Shown here piece by piece: positions 17,499 to 26,059 of a stretch of DNA of 64,000 bases (within the stretch, counting starts at the first letter, position 1; each line of letters begins with the position of its first letter). The notes under the pieces are model-generated. The model did no database searches and was not told the DNA's origin. It saw only the letters and a program-made list of their open reading frames with translations. Origin of the DNA: an uncultured Lachnospiraceae bacterium (GTDB taxonomy: Bacteria > Bacillota > Clostridia > Lachnospirales > Lachnospiraceae); NCBI GenBank assembly GCA_946407725.1, contig CAMJPM010000003.1, positions 21,230-85,229 on the forward strand. Direction: 5' to 3'. Position numbers and translations under genes: made by a program.

Positions 17499-18851
17499 AT
17501 GAAGATTTGTTTTGTCTCTTTTGGCTGCGATAAGAATCTGGTGGACGCAGAACAGATGATGGGACTTCTGTCCGGAGCCGGCCACAGCTTTACTGACGAT
17601 AAAGAGGATGCGGACGTTATCGTGATCAATTCCTGCTGTTTTATCAATGACGCGAAGCAGGAGAGCATTGACGCGGTAATAGAGGCGGGCAGCCTTAAGG
17701 GAGACGGAAAGAAGAGATACCTTGTCCTTACGGGATGTCTTGCACAGAGGTATTCCGAGGAGATAAAGGAGGAGCTTCCCGAGGTGGATGCCATAATCGG
17801 CACCACAGCCTTTGATGAGATCGTATCAGTTATAGATGATCTTGTCTCTTCGGAAAATGAGGGCACGGGGGCTGCTGCGGAGAAGAAAAAGGATAAGGAT
17901 CTTCTTATTTATCCTGATGTGAAACGTTTGATTTCCACGGGAGGGCACTATGAGTTCCTGAAGATCGCGGATGGCTGCAACAAACGCTGCAGCTACTGTA
18001 TCATTCCGGAGATCAGGGGAAGATACAGATCGGTTCCCATGGAAAGGCTTATAAAAGAGGCTGGGGAGCTTTCGGAACAGGGTGTTAAGGAGCTTATCCT
18101 GGTGGCCCAGGAAACAACGCTCTACGGCAGCGATATCTACGGAAAGAAAATGACGGGAACCCTTTTACGGGAACTGTCGAAGATTGAGGACCTTAAGTGG
18201 ATAAGACTTATGTACTGCTATCCCGAGGAGATAGATGATGAGCTTATCCGTGCCTTAAAGGAACTGCCAAAGGTCTGTCATTATCTGGATATACCGGTAC
18301 AGCACTGTTCCGACAGAATATTAAAAAAGATGGGGAGACGCACCGGTAAGGCAGATATTACCGCACTTATCGGAAGACTAAGGGAGGGAATCCCGGATAT
18401 AGCCATAAGGACCACTCTTATCACCGGTTTTCCGGGAGAAACGGAGGAGGAGCATGAGGAGCTTCTCTCCTTTGTCCGGGATATGGCCTTTGACAGACTG
18501 GGGGTCTTCACTTATTCAAGGGAAGAGGGCACTGCTGCCGCTGCATTCCCGGACCAGTGTCCGGAGGACACAAAGGAAAGGCGGAAGGATGAGCTTATGT
18601 CCCTGCAGCGGGAGATGTCTTATAAAAAAGGGGAAGAGTTCTGCGGCAGGGAAATGGATTGCATGATCGAAGGACGTATCCCGGAAGAAAAGGTTCTACT
18701 TGGAAGAACGTACAGGGATGCTCCCGACATAGACGGTTATGTGTTCATTGAGGAAGGACCCGGTACCGGAAGCCTGATGAGCGGAGATTTTGTCAGGGTA
18801 AGGATTAAGGGTTTTTCGGAATACGATCTCTATGGTGACATCATCAGGTGA
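17499..18851 (+). CDS. rimO: Ribosomal protein S12 methylthiotransferase RimO
   Basis: A 450-residue radical SAM methylthiotransferase that modifies an aspartate of S12. The N-terminal MTTase domain has three Cys for the auxiliary cluster (FGCDKN, NSCCF, TGCLAQRYSEE). The radical SAM motif CNKRCSYCIIP lies near residue 160. A TRAM domain ends the protein (~385-450). The DAEQMMG and ATFGCNK-like start distinguish RimO from MiaB reasonably well. It starts 10 nt after rpoZ. Confidence 0.93.
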   Translation: MKICFVSFGCDKNLVDAEQMMGLLSGAGHSFTDDKEDADVIVINSCCFINDAKQESIDAVIEAGSLKGDGKKRYLVLTGCLAQRYSEEIKEELPEVDAIIGTTAFDEIVSVIDDLVSSENEGTGAAAEKKKDKDLLIYPDVKRLISTGGHYEFLKIADGCNKRCSYCIIPEIRGRYRSVPMERLIKEAGELSEQGVKELILVAQETTLYGSDIYGKKMTGTLLRELSKIEDLKWIRLMYCYPEEIDDELIRALKELPKVCHYLDIPVQHCSDRILKKMGRRTGKADITALIGRLREGIPDIAIRTTLITGFPGETEEEHEELLSFVRDMAFDRLGVFTYSREEGTAAAAFPDQCPEDTKERRKDELMSLQREMSYKKGEEFCGREMDCMIEGRIPEEKVLLGRTYRDAPDIDGYVFIEEGPGTGSLMSGDFVRVRIKGFSEYDLYGDIIR

Positions 18852-18872
18852 TATGCAAGAAAGGAGCACATA

Positions 18873-19412
18873 ATGAATCTTCCTAATAAACTGACCATAC
18901 TGAGGATAGTACTTGTACCGGTGTTTGTGGTCGTGATTCTTTCCAACTGTTTTGGTGACAATTCAAGATGGGTGGCTCTTGCAGTCTTTATCATTGCCAG
19001 CCTCACCGATCTTTTAGATGGAAAGATCGCCAGAAAATACAATCTGGTCACGAATTTCGGGAAGTTCATGGATCCTCTGGCAGACAAGATGCTGGTGTGT
19101 TCCGCCCTTATATGTCTGGTGGATCTGGGCAGGATATATTCCTGGATGGTAATAATAATAGTTGTAAGAGACTTTGTCATAAGCGGTTTCCGCCTTGTGG
19201 CAGCTGAAAGCGGCAAGGTGATCGCAGCAAATTACTGGGGGAAATTCAAGACAACTTCGCAGATGATAATGATCTGCCTTCTGGTTGCGGATATTCAGGT
19301 GGGTTTTTTCCCTGTTCTCGGAGAGATCTTTAAATGGATAGCCCTGGTGCTTACAGTAATTTCACTGGCTGTATATCTAATGGACAATAAAGACGTGATG
19401 AAAGAAGAATAA
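18873..19412 (+). CDS. pgsA: CDP-diacylglycerol-glycerol-3-phosphate 3-phosphatidyltransferase
   Basis: A 179-residue integral membrane enzyme making phosphatidylglycerol phosphate. The CDP-alcohol phosphatidyltransferase motif D-x2-DG-x2-AR-x8-G-x3-D-x3-D is complete in TDLLDGKIARK and FGKFMDPLAD. Four or five hydrophobic helices are visible. The start MNLPNKLTILRI is canonical, with AAAGGAG before it. It lies directly between rimO and the cinA-like gene, a common Firmicute order. Confidence 0.95.
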   Translation: MNLPNKLTILRIVLVPVFVVVILSNCFGDNSRWVALAVFIIASLTDLLDGKIARKYNLVTNFGKFMDPLADKMLVCSALICLVDLGRIYSWMVIIIVVRDFVISGFRLVAAESGKVIAANYWGKFKTTSQMIMICLLVADIQVGFFPVLGEIFKWIALVLTVISLAVYLMDNKDVMKEE

Positions 19413-19490
19413 ATGTGACCGACCGGAAACCATGGGGGTTTGAACAGTTACTTTAATGAACTGTTCCTTAGGAAAGAAGAAGTGGCCGTT

Positions 19491-20255
19491 ATGTCAGATG
19501 ATGATAGTAAATCAAAAGAAAAAACCGCTGACGCAGCCTTCAGGCTGGTAGGCATAAAAAAGAAAAAAGTCATGGAGGAGCTTTCTGATATTATTGGGGA
19601 CGGAAATCCTTCATGCGAGATAAGCGAGAACGACGGAGAGGTGCTTATCCGTGTTCATGCTGAGGAAGCCGGGGATAAGGGTGCCCGTAAGATTATAAAG
19701 CCCGTGTTAAAAGAGATCAAGTCCAGACTGGGACAGAAGATATATTCCACGGATGAAAAGGGAACCCTGGAGGAGGCGGTCATCAGCCTGCTCAGGGAAA
19801 ACCATTTTACCCTTGCCACTTCCGAAAGCTGTACGGCAGGGCTTTTTACAGGCAGACTTGCAAATGTACCGGGAACCAGCGATGTGTTGAAGGGCGGTTT
19901 TATAGCCTATTCGGAAAAGGCCAAACGGAAGTTTTCCGGGGTTAAGAGACGGACCCTTGATAAATTCAGCGCTGTCAGTGAACAGACTGCTTCCGAGATG
20001 AGCCGCGGCGCCTGCGCTGCCTTTAAGACTGACTGCGGAGTGTCCATCACCGGATATGCAGGTCCGGAGGGGGATCAGGACAAGCAGAACGTGGGGCTTG
20101 TTTATATCGGGGTTACTGTACAGAAAAAAACTACGGTAAAAGAATATAATTTTTCCGGAGACCGCCAGGAAATACGGAACCAGGCAGTTACCGAGGCTTT
20201 AGCTTTTCTTCGGCTTTCACTGTTAAAGCATTTCTCGGAGATCACATTCTCCTGA
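19491..20255 (+). CDS. CinA-like protein lacking the N-terminal domain (PncC-type amidohydrolase)
   Basis: A ~254-residue protein. Residues ~95-250 are the CinA C-terminal domain, a nicotinamide-mononucleotide deamidase: ATSESCTAGL with the catalytic Ser, KGGFIAYSEKAK, VSITGYAGPEG. Residues ~15-85 resemble the KH-like middle domain of full CinA. The N-terminal molybdopterin-binding-like domain (~170 residues) is absent, and no remnant fits in the 78 nt after pgsA. So it is either a true short form or an old N-terminal deletion. ATG 19491 is preferred to TTG 19440, but neither has an ideal RBS. Confidence 0.8.
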   Translation: MSDDDSKSKEKTADAAFRLVGIKKKKVMEELSDIIGDGNPSCEISENDGEVLIRVHAEEAGDKGARKIIKPVLKEIKSRLGQKIYSTDEKGTLEEAVISLLRENHFTLATSESCTAGLFTGRLANVPGTSDVLKGGFIAYSEKAKRKFSGVKRRTLDKFSAVSEQTASEMSRGACAAFKTDCGVSITGYAGPEGDQDKQNVGLVYIGVTVQKKTTVKEYNFSGDRQEIRNQAVTEALAFLRLSLLKHFSEITFS

Positions 20256-20299
20256 CGCCTGTTGTGCCGGCCTCCGGAAAACTCTTCAGGAGGTAGTGT

Positions 20300-21646
20300 A
20301 TGACTGATAAGGATATAATGGAGTATATCGAGGAGAAGAGATATAACGAGCTCCGGGCTACTTTATCCGAGTTAAACGAGGCCGATGTGGCCGCGCTTCT
20401 TGAGGATCTTCCGAAAAACGTCCAGCTTAAGACCTTTCGTTTGCTGCCTAAGGATATGGCGGCAGATGTTTTCTCTTTCCTGCCCACGGATGATGAGCAG
20501 GAGATAATCACTTCCCTTACGGATTCCGAAGCAACAGCCATTATTGATAATCTGATGGCGGATGATGCCGCTGATCTTATGGAGGAGATGCCGGCCAATG
20601 TGGTTAAGCGTCTTCTTTCCCATGCGAGCCCCGATACCAGAAGGGATATAAATCATCTCTTAAAGTTTCCCGAGGATTCCGCGGGTTCCATAATGACTGT
20701 GGAGTTTGTGGATCTGAGGGAAAACCTGTCAGTTTCCGAGGCCTTAGACCGGATTAGAAAGACCGGGATAGACCGGGAAACCATAAATAACTGCTATGTC
20801 CTGGACAGCGCCAGGAGACTTACCGGAATGGTGGCGCTCCGTACCCTTATCCTCTCTGACGAAAAGGATCTGATAAGGGATATCATGGAAGAAAATGTGA
20901 TCTCGGTTGAGACCATGATGGACCAGGAAGAGGTGGCCCATATGATATCAAAGTACGACTTCAGCTCCATCCCGGTGGTGGACTCGGAGGAGAGACTTGT
21001 GGGGATCATAACGGTTGACGATATCATCGACATCATCGAGGAAGAGGCTACGGAGGATATCCAGAAGATGGCTGCTATACTTCCCTCCGATGATCCCTAT
21101 GACAGAATGTCCCCGGTGGATCTGTGGAAAAAACGTATCGGCTGGCTTCTTTTGCTCATGGTTTCCGCCACCTTTACGGGAAAGATCATCACGAGCTACG
21201 AGTCTTCACTGCAGGCCTATATTATCCTTACCGCTTTTATCCCGCAGCTCATGGACACCGGGGGTAACTGCGGCTCCCAGACATCCACCACAATTATCCG
21301 TGCCCTTTCACTGAATGAGATAAGCTTTTCGGATATCGCCAGGGTGGTCTGGAAGGAGTTCAGGACAGCCATTATCTGCGGCTCCACCCTTGCAGTGGCG
21401 AATTTTATCAAGCTCCTCGTTATTGACAGGGCTGAACCGCTGGTCGCGCTGGTGGTCTGCCTCACAATGATCTGCGCCGTTATCTGCGCCAATCTCGCGG
21501 GATGCATGCTGCCCATGATAGCAAAGAAATTCGGCTTTGACCCCGCAGTCATGGCGAGCCCCATGCTCACCACCATAATAGACGCCCTCACGCTTTCCAT
21601 CTATTTCCAGGTGGCGGTTCATGTTCTGAAGATAGGGATTTCTTAA
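20300..21646 (+). CDS. mgtE: Magnesium transporter MgtE
   Basis: A 448-residue MgtE channel. The N-terminal superhelical domain (~1-125, ALLEDLPKN and EEMPANVV repeats), paired CBS domains (~130-255, GIITVDDIIDIIEEEATEDIQKM), then five helices (~285-448) with QLMDTGGNCGSQTSTT in the pore region and the terminal TIIDALTLSIYF helix. CBS and N domains close the pore when cytosolic magnesium is high. TCAGGAGGTA precedes the ATG. Only 44 nt separate it from the cinA-like gene, too short for an M-box riboswitch. Confidence 0.95.
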   Translation: MTDKDIMEYIEEKRYNELRATLSELNEADVAALLEDLPKNVQLKTFRLLPKDMAADVFSFLPTDDEQEIITSLTDSEATAIIDNLMADDAADLMEEMPANVVKRLLSHASPDTRRDINHLLKFPEDSAGSIMTVEFVDLRENLSVSEALDRIRKTGIDRETINNCYVLDSARRLTGMVALRTLILSDEKDLIRDIMEENVISVETMMDQEEVAHMISKYDFSSIPVVDSEERLVGIITVDDIIDIIEEEATEDIQKMAAILPSDDPYDRMSPVDLWKKRIGWLLLLMVSATFTGKIITSYESSLQAYIILTAFIPQLMDTGGNCGSQTSTTIIRALSLNEISFSDIARVVWKEFRTAIICGSTLAVANFIKLLVIDRAEPLVALVVCLTMICAVICANLAGCMLPMIAKKFGFDPAVMASPMLTTIIDALTLSIYFQVAVHVLKIGIS

Positions 21647-21653
21647 TCCTTGG

Positions 21654-21682
21654 TTGTTTCTGCGTCGGCAGCATGGTATAAT
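21654..21682 (+). promoter_or_regulatory. Promoter for hpf
   Basis: TTGTTT (21654-21659), 17-bp spacer, TATAAT (21677-21682). The -10 box is perfect consensus. The start codon of hpf is 74 nt downstream, with a GAAAATC-rich leader and AGGAAG as RBS. Confidence 0.7.
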
Positions 21683-21755
21683 ACGGAGAAAAGGGATAAT
21701 CCCCAGGGACTGTCCGACAGTTCCCGAAAATCAATTAGAAAAGGAAGTGACGCGT

Positions 21756-22283
21756 ATGCATTTTATTATCACAGGTAAGAATATTGACGTTACTGATGGA
21801 CTGAAGAGAGCGATCGAGGAAAAGATCGGCAAGCTTGAGAAGTATTTTTCCCCGGATACGGAGGTACATGTGACCCTTTCCGTTGAGAAGGAGAGGCACA
21901 AGATAGAGGTTACAATTCCGGTCAAGGGAAATATCATCAGGTCCGAGCAGGTTTCCAATGATATGTATGTTTCCGTGGATCTGGTGGAAGAGATCATCGA
22001 GAAGCAGATGAAGAAGTACAAGAACAAGATCATCGACAGGTCACAGGAGGGAGGAGACTTCCAGAAGGACTACATGGAACAGGATTATTCCGATGACGGT
22101 GAGATAAAGATAGTACGTACCAAGAGATTTGGCTTCAAGCCCATGTATCCAGAGGATGCCTGTGTACAGATGGAGCTTCTTGGACACAATTTCTACGTGT
22201 TCATGAATGCGGAGACCGAGGAGGTCAATGTGGTTTACAAGAGAAGAGGCAATACCTACGGTCTTATTGAGCCCGAGATCTGA
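21756..22283 (+). CDS. hpf: Long-form ribosome hibernation promoting factor
   Basis: A 175-residue long HPF that dimerizes 70S ribosomes to 100S in slow growth. The N-terminal S30AE fold starts canonically (MHFIITGKNIDVTDGLK). The C-terminal dimerization domain (~115-175) has IVRTKRFGFKPMYPEDA and FYVFMNAETEEVNVVYKRRG. The earlier in-frame ATG at 21654 overlaps the promoter and adds 34 poor residues, so 21756 is the start. Confidence 0.95.
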   Translation: MHFIITGKNIDVTDGLKRAIEEKIGKLEKYFSPDTEVHVTLSVEKERHKIEVTIPVKGNIIRSEQVSNDMYVSVDLVEEIIEKQMKKYKNKIIDRSQEGGDFQKDYMEQDYSDDGEIKIVRTKRFGFKPMYPEDACVQMELLGHNFYVFMNAETEEVNVVYKRRGNTYGLIEPEI

Positions 22284-22295
22284 GGGGGGGATTTT

Positions 22296-23669
22296 ATGAA
22301 TTTTCGCGATAAAAAACTGATTTCCCTGCTGCTGGCTCTGTCCCTTGTTTTTTCTTCCCATGTTTCGCTTCTTGCGGCAGGGCTTGGAGCTGAAGTATTC
22401 AATGGTGCCGGGGCTAATGTTTCAACTACTTCGAATACTTCAAGTACGCAGCCCACTACCGGCGCCCAGAATCTTCTGAAGGACAGCGTCACACTGCTGC
22501 CGGGTACACCGGAACTGAGCGTGGAGCCGGACAATACCGTTTCCGTGGATAAGATCGAAGAGGCAGTTCTCAATTCCTTAAGGTTTATGAAGGACAACAA
22601 AACCTATGCGGTTAAAGACGGGGCGATCTACGATCTTTCCGGCTATACAAAGAAAGGGGAAGGAATTACCACTGACTGCATTTCGGTAAACCTTATTTCC
22701 ATAAGGAAGGCCGGAGCTCCGGTGTCGGATGCCAAAGAGAATTTCATCAAAAAGGGTGATACCTTTATTTCGGGCGCAAAGGGAAATCAGCTGGTGGTAT
22801 ACAGCGTGACCCTGAATACCGGGGTGTTCCCCAACGTAAAATGCGAGAAAGCACAGAGTGAAATCTTCCTTAAAACCTGGCTCAGCGGTACTGTTTCCAG
22901 TCAGAGGGTGACCTTTGGAAACGGAAAATTTTCCTTATATGTGGAATATGATGCTGCTGTTAAATACAGAAATAAAAAAGTTACAGCCACCAGTCATCAT
23001 CTGGTTTCTGCCACAAATGCGGTTTCCGGAACCGTTGACTATGCCATTGGAGTGGCGGTACGCCTTGAAATGGTGAGCGGAAATTCCTGGCATCCCATGG
23101 AGGGATTAAGCTATGACAAGTATTTCTGGAAGGACGATACGGGTATAACCTTAAAGCGCCCCAAGGTATATAACGCAAAGAAGATAGCCGGATGGAATGA
23201 TGAGAATTTTGCTCCCTATTTTATGATTCCAATGACCTATAAGAAAAAGGTAATGGAAAACGACAAGCTTTCCGTTTCCGATAAGCAGGCATTGAAGGAA
23301 GCACTTAAGACTACCAAATTCTATTTCACGATAGAGCCGAAGAGACTGAGCACGGATCTCATCACCTATTCAAAGTATGAACCCGACAAATTCTATGTAA
23401 AGAAGGTTACATACGATTCGGGCAGGAATACCCTTAAGGGCAATATACGGTACAGAAGCTATAAGACCAAGAAGACCATGCTGAATGTCAGAAAGCTTAA
23501 AAATGCAAATAAACTGAAAATTACTTCAAAGAGTGCTTACAGTTCAAAGCCCAAGGGAAAGGTGGACGCTTATTTTGAACTTTCAGGGGACGGAAAAGCC
23601 GTCACCTTAAGAGGTGTGAACGGATACTTCGGAACAGCCTATATAGACCAACACCTGAATTTCAAGTAA
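22296..23669 (+). CDS. Secreted protein of unknown function
   Basis: A 457-residue protein with a clear signal peptide: positive start (NFRDKK), hydrophobic core (LISLLLALSLVFSS), and probable cleavage after LLAA near residue 28. A Ser/Thr/Asn-rich linker follows, then a mixed domain rich in Lys, Tyr and Val with no catalytic motif I recognise. No Cys follows the signal, so it is not a lipoprotein. GAGGGGGG serves as RBS 8 nt before the ATG. It is 12 nt after hpf and is followed by a terminator-like hairpin. I cannot assign a family. Confidence 0.8.
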   Translation: MNFRDKKLISLLLALSLVFSSHVSLLAAGLGAEVFNGAGANVSTTSNTSSTQPTTGAQNLLKDSVTLLPGTPELSVEPDNTVSVDKIEEAVLNSLRFMKDNKTYAVKDGAIYDLSGYTKKGEGITTDCISVNLISIRKAGAPVSDAKENFIKKGDTFISGAKGNQLVVYSVTLNTGVFPNVKCEKAQSEIFLKTWLSGTVSSQRVTFGNGKFSLYVEYDAAVKYRNKKVTATSHHLVSATNAVSGTVDYAIGVAVRLEMVSGNSWHPMEGLSYDKYFWKDDTGITLKRPKVYNAKKIAGWNDENFAPYFMIPMTYKKKVMENDKLSVSDKQALKEALKTTKFYFTIEPKRLSTDLITYSKYEPDKFYVKKVTYDSGRNTLKGNIRYRSYKTKKTMLNVRKLKNANKLKITSKSAYSSKPKGKVDAYFELSGDGKAVTLRGVNGYFGTAYIDQHLNFK

Positions 23670-23679
23670 AAACCAGCAC

Positions 23680-23711
23680 GGAAACCGGGAGAAGAGATTC
23701 TTCCGGTTTTC
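23680..23711 (+). terminator. Terminator-like hairpin before the butyrate operon
   Basis: AAACCGG (23682-23688) pairs with CCGGTTT (23703-23709), with an AAG/CTT extension inside. It is followed by TTTC and a T-rich stretch. It ends the hpf/secreted-protein transcript. Confidence 0.65.
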
Positions 23712-23738
23712 ATTTAGTAACTTTTATTCAAGATTCTA

Positions 23739-23775
23739 TTGAAATAGGAGCTGTATTATGGTACTATTGTAGTAC
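23739..23775 (+). promoter_or_regulatory. Promoter of the butyrate operon with a dyad over the -10 box
   Basis: TTGAAA (23739-23744), 17-bp spacer, TACTAT (23762-23767). The dyad GTACTA-TTG-TAGTAC (23761-23775) overlaps the -10 and reaches the expected start site, a natural operator position. It does not match the Rex consensus. RBS AAGGAGG lies before the thl ATG at 23811. Confidence 0.6.
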
Positions 23776-23810
23776 TGTGAAAAAAATAACAAACTCAAGG
23801 AGGCAAATTT

Positions 23811-24998
23811 ATGGCAGAAAAGATTGTATTGGCAGGGGCTGTCAGGACAGCTATCGGTAAAATGGGTGGAGCACTCTCAAATACACCCGCGGCAGACCTG
23901 GGCACCATTGTTATCAAGGAAGCCCTTAACCGCGCCGGAGTAAAGCCTGATCAGGTTGATGAGGTTCTTATGGGCTGTGTTATCCAGGCAGCACAGGGAC
24001 AGAATGTTGCGAGACAGTCAGCCATTAACGCCGGTATTCCCAACGAGGTTCCGGCTGTAACCATCAACGTTGTGTGCGGATCGGGTCTTAACTGCGTAAA
24101 TATGGCAGCCGACCTTATTAAAGCCGGAGAGGCTGACATCGTTGTGGCGGGTGGTATGGAGAACATGTCAATGGCTCCCTACGCAATGACAAAGGCACGT
24201 TTCGGATACCGCATGAACAATGCCACCATCGTTGACACCATGGTAAATGACGCCCTTACAGATGCTTTCAATCACTATCACATGATGATAACCGCCGAGA
24301 ATATCTGCGATGAGTGGAAGCTTACCCGTGAGGAGCTTGATGAATTCTCGGCCAACAGCCAGCAGAAGTGTGAAAAGGCTGTTAATGAGGGAAGATTTGA
24401 TGATGAGATAGTTCCCGTTCCCGTAAAGGTTAAGAAGGAAATGGTGGACTTCAAGAAGGATGAGGGTCCCCGCCCCGGAACCACAAAGGAAAGCCTTGCA
24501 AACCTTAAGTGCTGCTCCGGTAAGGAAGGCGGACTTGTAACAGCAGGAAATGCATCCGGAATCAATGACGGAGCTGCTGCCATCGTAGTAATGAGCGAAG
24601 AGAAGGCTAAGGAGCTTGGTGTTAAGCCCATGGCTACATGGGTAGGCGGAGCTCTTGCAGGAGTAAGGCCCGAGGTTATGGGTATCGGTCCTGTTGCTGC
24701 AACAAAGAAGGTTCTGAAAAAGACCGGACTCACCCTTGATGATATAGATCTTATCGAAGCAAACGAAGCTTTTGCAGCTCAGTCCTGTGCAGTTGCAAAG
24801 GAGCTCGGTTTTGATATGAGCAAGGTAAACGTAAACGGCGGAGCAATAGCCCTCGGACATCCCGTTGGTGCATCCGGCTGCCGTATCCTTGTAACCCTGC
24901 TTCATGAGATGCAGAAGAGAAGCGATGCAAAGAAGGGTCTTGCAACACTCTGCATCGGCGGCGGAATGGGCTGCGCGACAATTGTAGAGAAGTATTGA
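23811..24998 (+). CDS. thl: Acetyl-CoA acetyltransferase (thiolase)
   Basis: A 395-residue biosynthetic thiolase joining two acetyl-CoA to acetoacetyl-CoA, the first step toward butyrate. The nucleophile is in [12 protein letters not shown] (~residue 88). [23 protein letters not shown] and CIGGGMGCA near the C-terminus give the remaining active-site His and Cys. It heads the thl-crt-hbd-bcd-etfB-etfA operon. Its codon choice (GCT/GCA, AAG) resembles that of the ribosomal genes, suggesting high expression. Confidence 0.97.
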   Translation: MAEKIVLAGAVRTAIGKMGGALSNTPAADLGTIVIKEALNRAGVKPDQVDEVLMGCVIQAAQGQNVARQSAINAGIPNEVPAVTINVVCGSGLNCVNMAADLIKAGEADIVVAGGMENMSMAPYAMTKARFGYRMNNATIVDTMVNDALTDAFNHYHMMITAENICDEWKLTREELDEFSANSQQKCEKAVNEGRFDDEIVPVPVKVKKEMVDFKKDEGPRPGTTKESLANLKCCSGKEGGLVTAGNASGINDGAAAIVVMSEEKAKELGVKPMATWVGGALAGVRPEVMGIGPVAATKKVLKKTGLTLDDIDLIEANEAFAAQSCAVAKELGFDMSKVNVNGGAIALGHPVGASGCRILVTLLHEMQKRSDAKKGLATLCIGGGMGCATIVEKY

Positions 24999-25003
24999 TC
25001 TTT

Positions 25004-25087
25004 GGCAGCAGTCCGGGAACTCCCGGACTGCTGTCTGGGGTTTTATGAACCCGTGGTTATTAAAGAAACGTCGTGATTAAGGACGTT
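25004..25087 (+). repeat. thl-crt spacer hairpins
   Basis: CAGCAGTCCGGG-AACT-CCCGGACTGCTG (25006-25033, 12 perfect pairs, slightly extended outside), then AACGTC/GACGTT (25067-25072, 25082-25087). The first is strong enough to terminate, but only TCTGGGGTTTTA follows, so partial attenuation or 3'-end protection of the thl message is more likely. Confidence 0.65.
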
Positions 25088-25112
25088 ATAAAAATAAGGA
25101 GGATACATAAAA

Positions 25113-25907
25113 GTGGGATTTGTTGATTATGAAGTAAAAGGCAATATCGCTGTCATCACCATCAACAGGGAAAAGGCTCTCAACGCTCTGAATTCAGAGG
25201 TTCTCGATGATCTCGAGAAGGTCTTTGACGGAGTGGACGTTAACACCGTAAGGTGCCTTATCCTCACCGGCGCAGGGGAGAAATCCTTTGTGGCTGGCGC
25301 TGATATAGGTGAGATGAGCACCCTTACAAAGGCTGAGGGTGAGGCTTTCGGAAAGAAGGGAAATGATATCTTCAGAAAGATAGAGACCTTCCCCATTCCC
25401 GTAATCGCTGCCATCAACGGCTTTGCACTGGGCGGAGGCTGTGAGATCAGCATGAGCTGTGATTTCCGCATCTGTTCTGAAAACGCCATGTTCGGCCAGC
25501 CCGAGGTGGGTCTCGGCATAACCCCCGGTTTCGGAGGGACTCAGAGACTTGCACGTACTGTAGGCGTAGGCATGGCAAAGCAGCTTATCTATACCGCAAG
25601 GAATATCGATGCCACAGAAGCTCTCCGTATCGGTCTTGTTAATCAGGTGGTTCCCCAGGCTGACCTTATGGCAACAGCAGAGAAGCTGGCTTCTACAATA
25701 GCAGGCAATGCGCCCATAGCTGTAAGAGCTTGCAAGAAAGCCATAAATGACGGTCTGCAGACAAACATTGACGATGCTCTCGTTATAGAAGAGAAGCTTT
25801 TCGGTTCCTGCTTCGAGTCCTATGACCAGAGAGAGGGCATGGCTAATTTCTTAAGGAAGAAGGATGACCCCGCAAAGGTTAAGCATGTAGATTTTAAGAA
25901 TGAATAG
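25113..25907 (+). CDS. crt: 3-hydroxybutyryl-CoA dehydratase (crotonase)
   Basis: A 264-residue enoyl-CoA hydratase-family enzyme forming crotonyl-CoA. VAGADIGEM and ALGGGCEISMSCDFRI build the oxyanion hole, and FGQPEVGLGITPGFGGTQRL holds the catalytic Glu. It starts with GTG preceded by AAGGAGG. Within the butyrate operon it follows thiolase, though the enzyme acts after Hbd. Confidence 0.96.
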   Translation: MGFVDYEVKGNIAVITINREKALNALNSEVLDDLEKVFDGVDVNTVRCLILTGAGEKSFVAGADIGEMSTLTKAEGEAFGKKGNDIFRKIETFPIPVIAAINGFALGGGCEISMSCDFRICSENAMFGQPEVGLGITPGFGGTQRLARTVGVGMAKQLIYTARNIDATEALRIGLVNQVVPQADLMATAEKLASTIAGNAPIAVRACKKAINDGLQTNIDDALVIEEKLFGSCFESYDQREGMANFLRKKDDPAKVKHVDFKNE

Positions 25908-26020
25908 GTTTGGTATATGCATCAGGCATATACCAAACCGTATATGGCAACTCCCTTTAGGGAGTTGTCCGGCAGGAAACCTGCCGGATCAAAATGCGGT
26001 CATCCGATACCGCATTTTGA
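25908..26020 (+). repeat. Four consecutive perfect hairpins between crt and hbd
   Basis: Stems in order: 25908-25920/25926-25938 (13 bp, loop ATCAG); 25948-25955/25960-25967 (8 bp, loop TTTA); 25968-25976/25980-25988 (9 bp, loop AAA); 25989-26000/26009-26020 (12 bp, loop CATCCGAT). Stems two, three and four abut without a spare base. All are perfect pairs. They would fill the mRNA between the crt stop and the hbd RBS. Confidence 0.85.
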
Positions 26021-26059
26021 CCCAGTTGTGTGAAATAATATTAAGGAGGAATACAATAA

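Noticed and set aside
19440..19490. Upstream TTG start for the cinA-like gene
   Set aside because: The start lies in a GAACAGTTAC repeat and gives an N-terminus with no family similarity.
20256..20299. M-box magnesium riboswitch before mgtE
   Set aside because: The gap is only 44 nt, too short for an M-box.
25004..25035. Full terminator between thl and crt
   Set aside because: The stem is strong but is not followed by a run of T, and the operon order argues for read-through.
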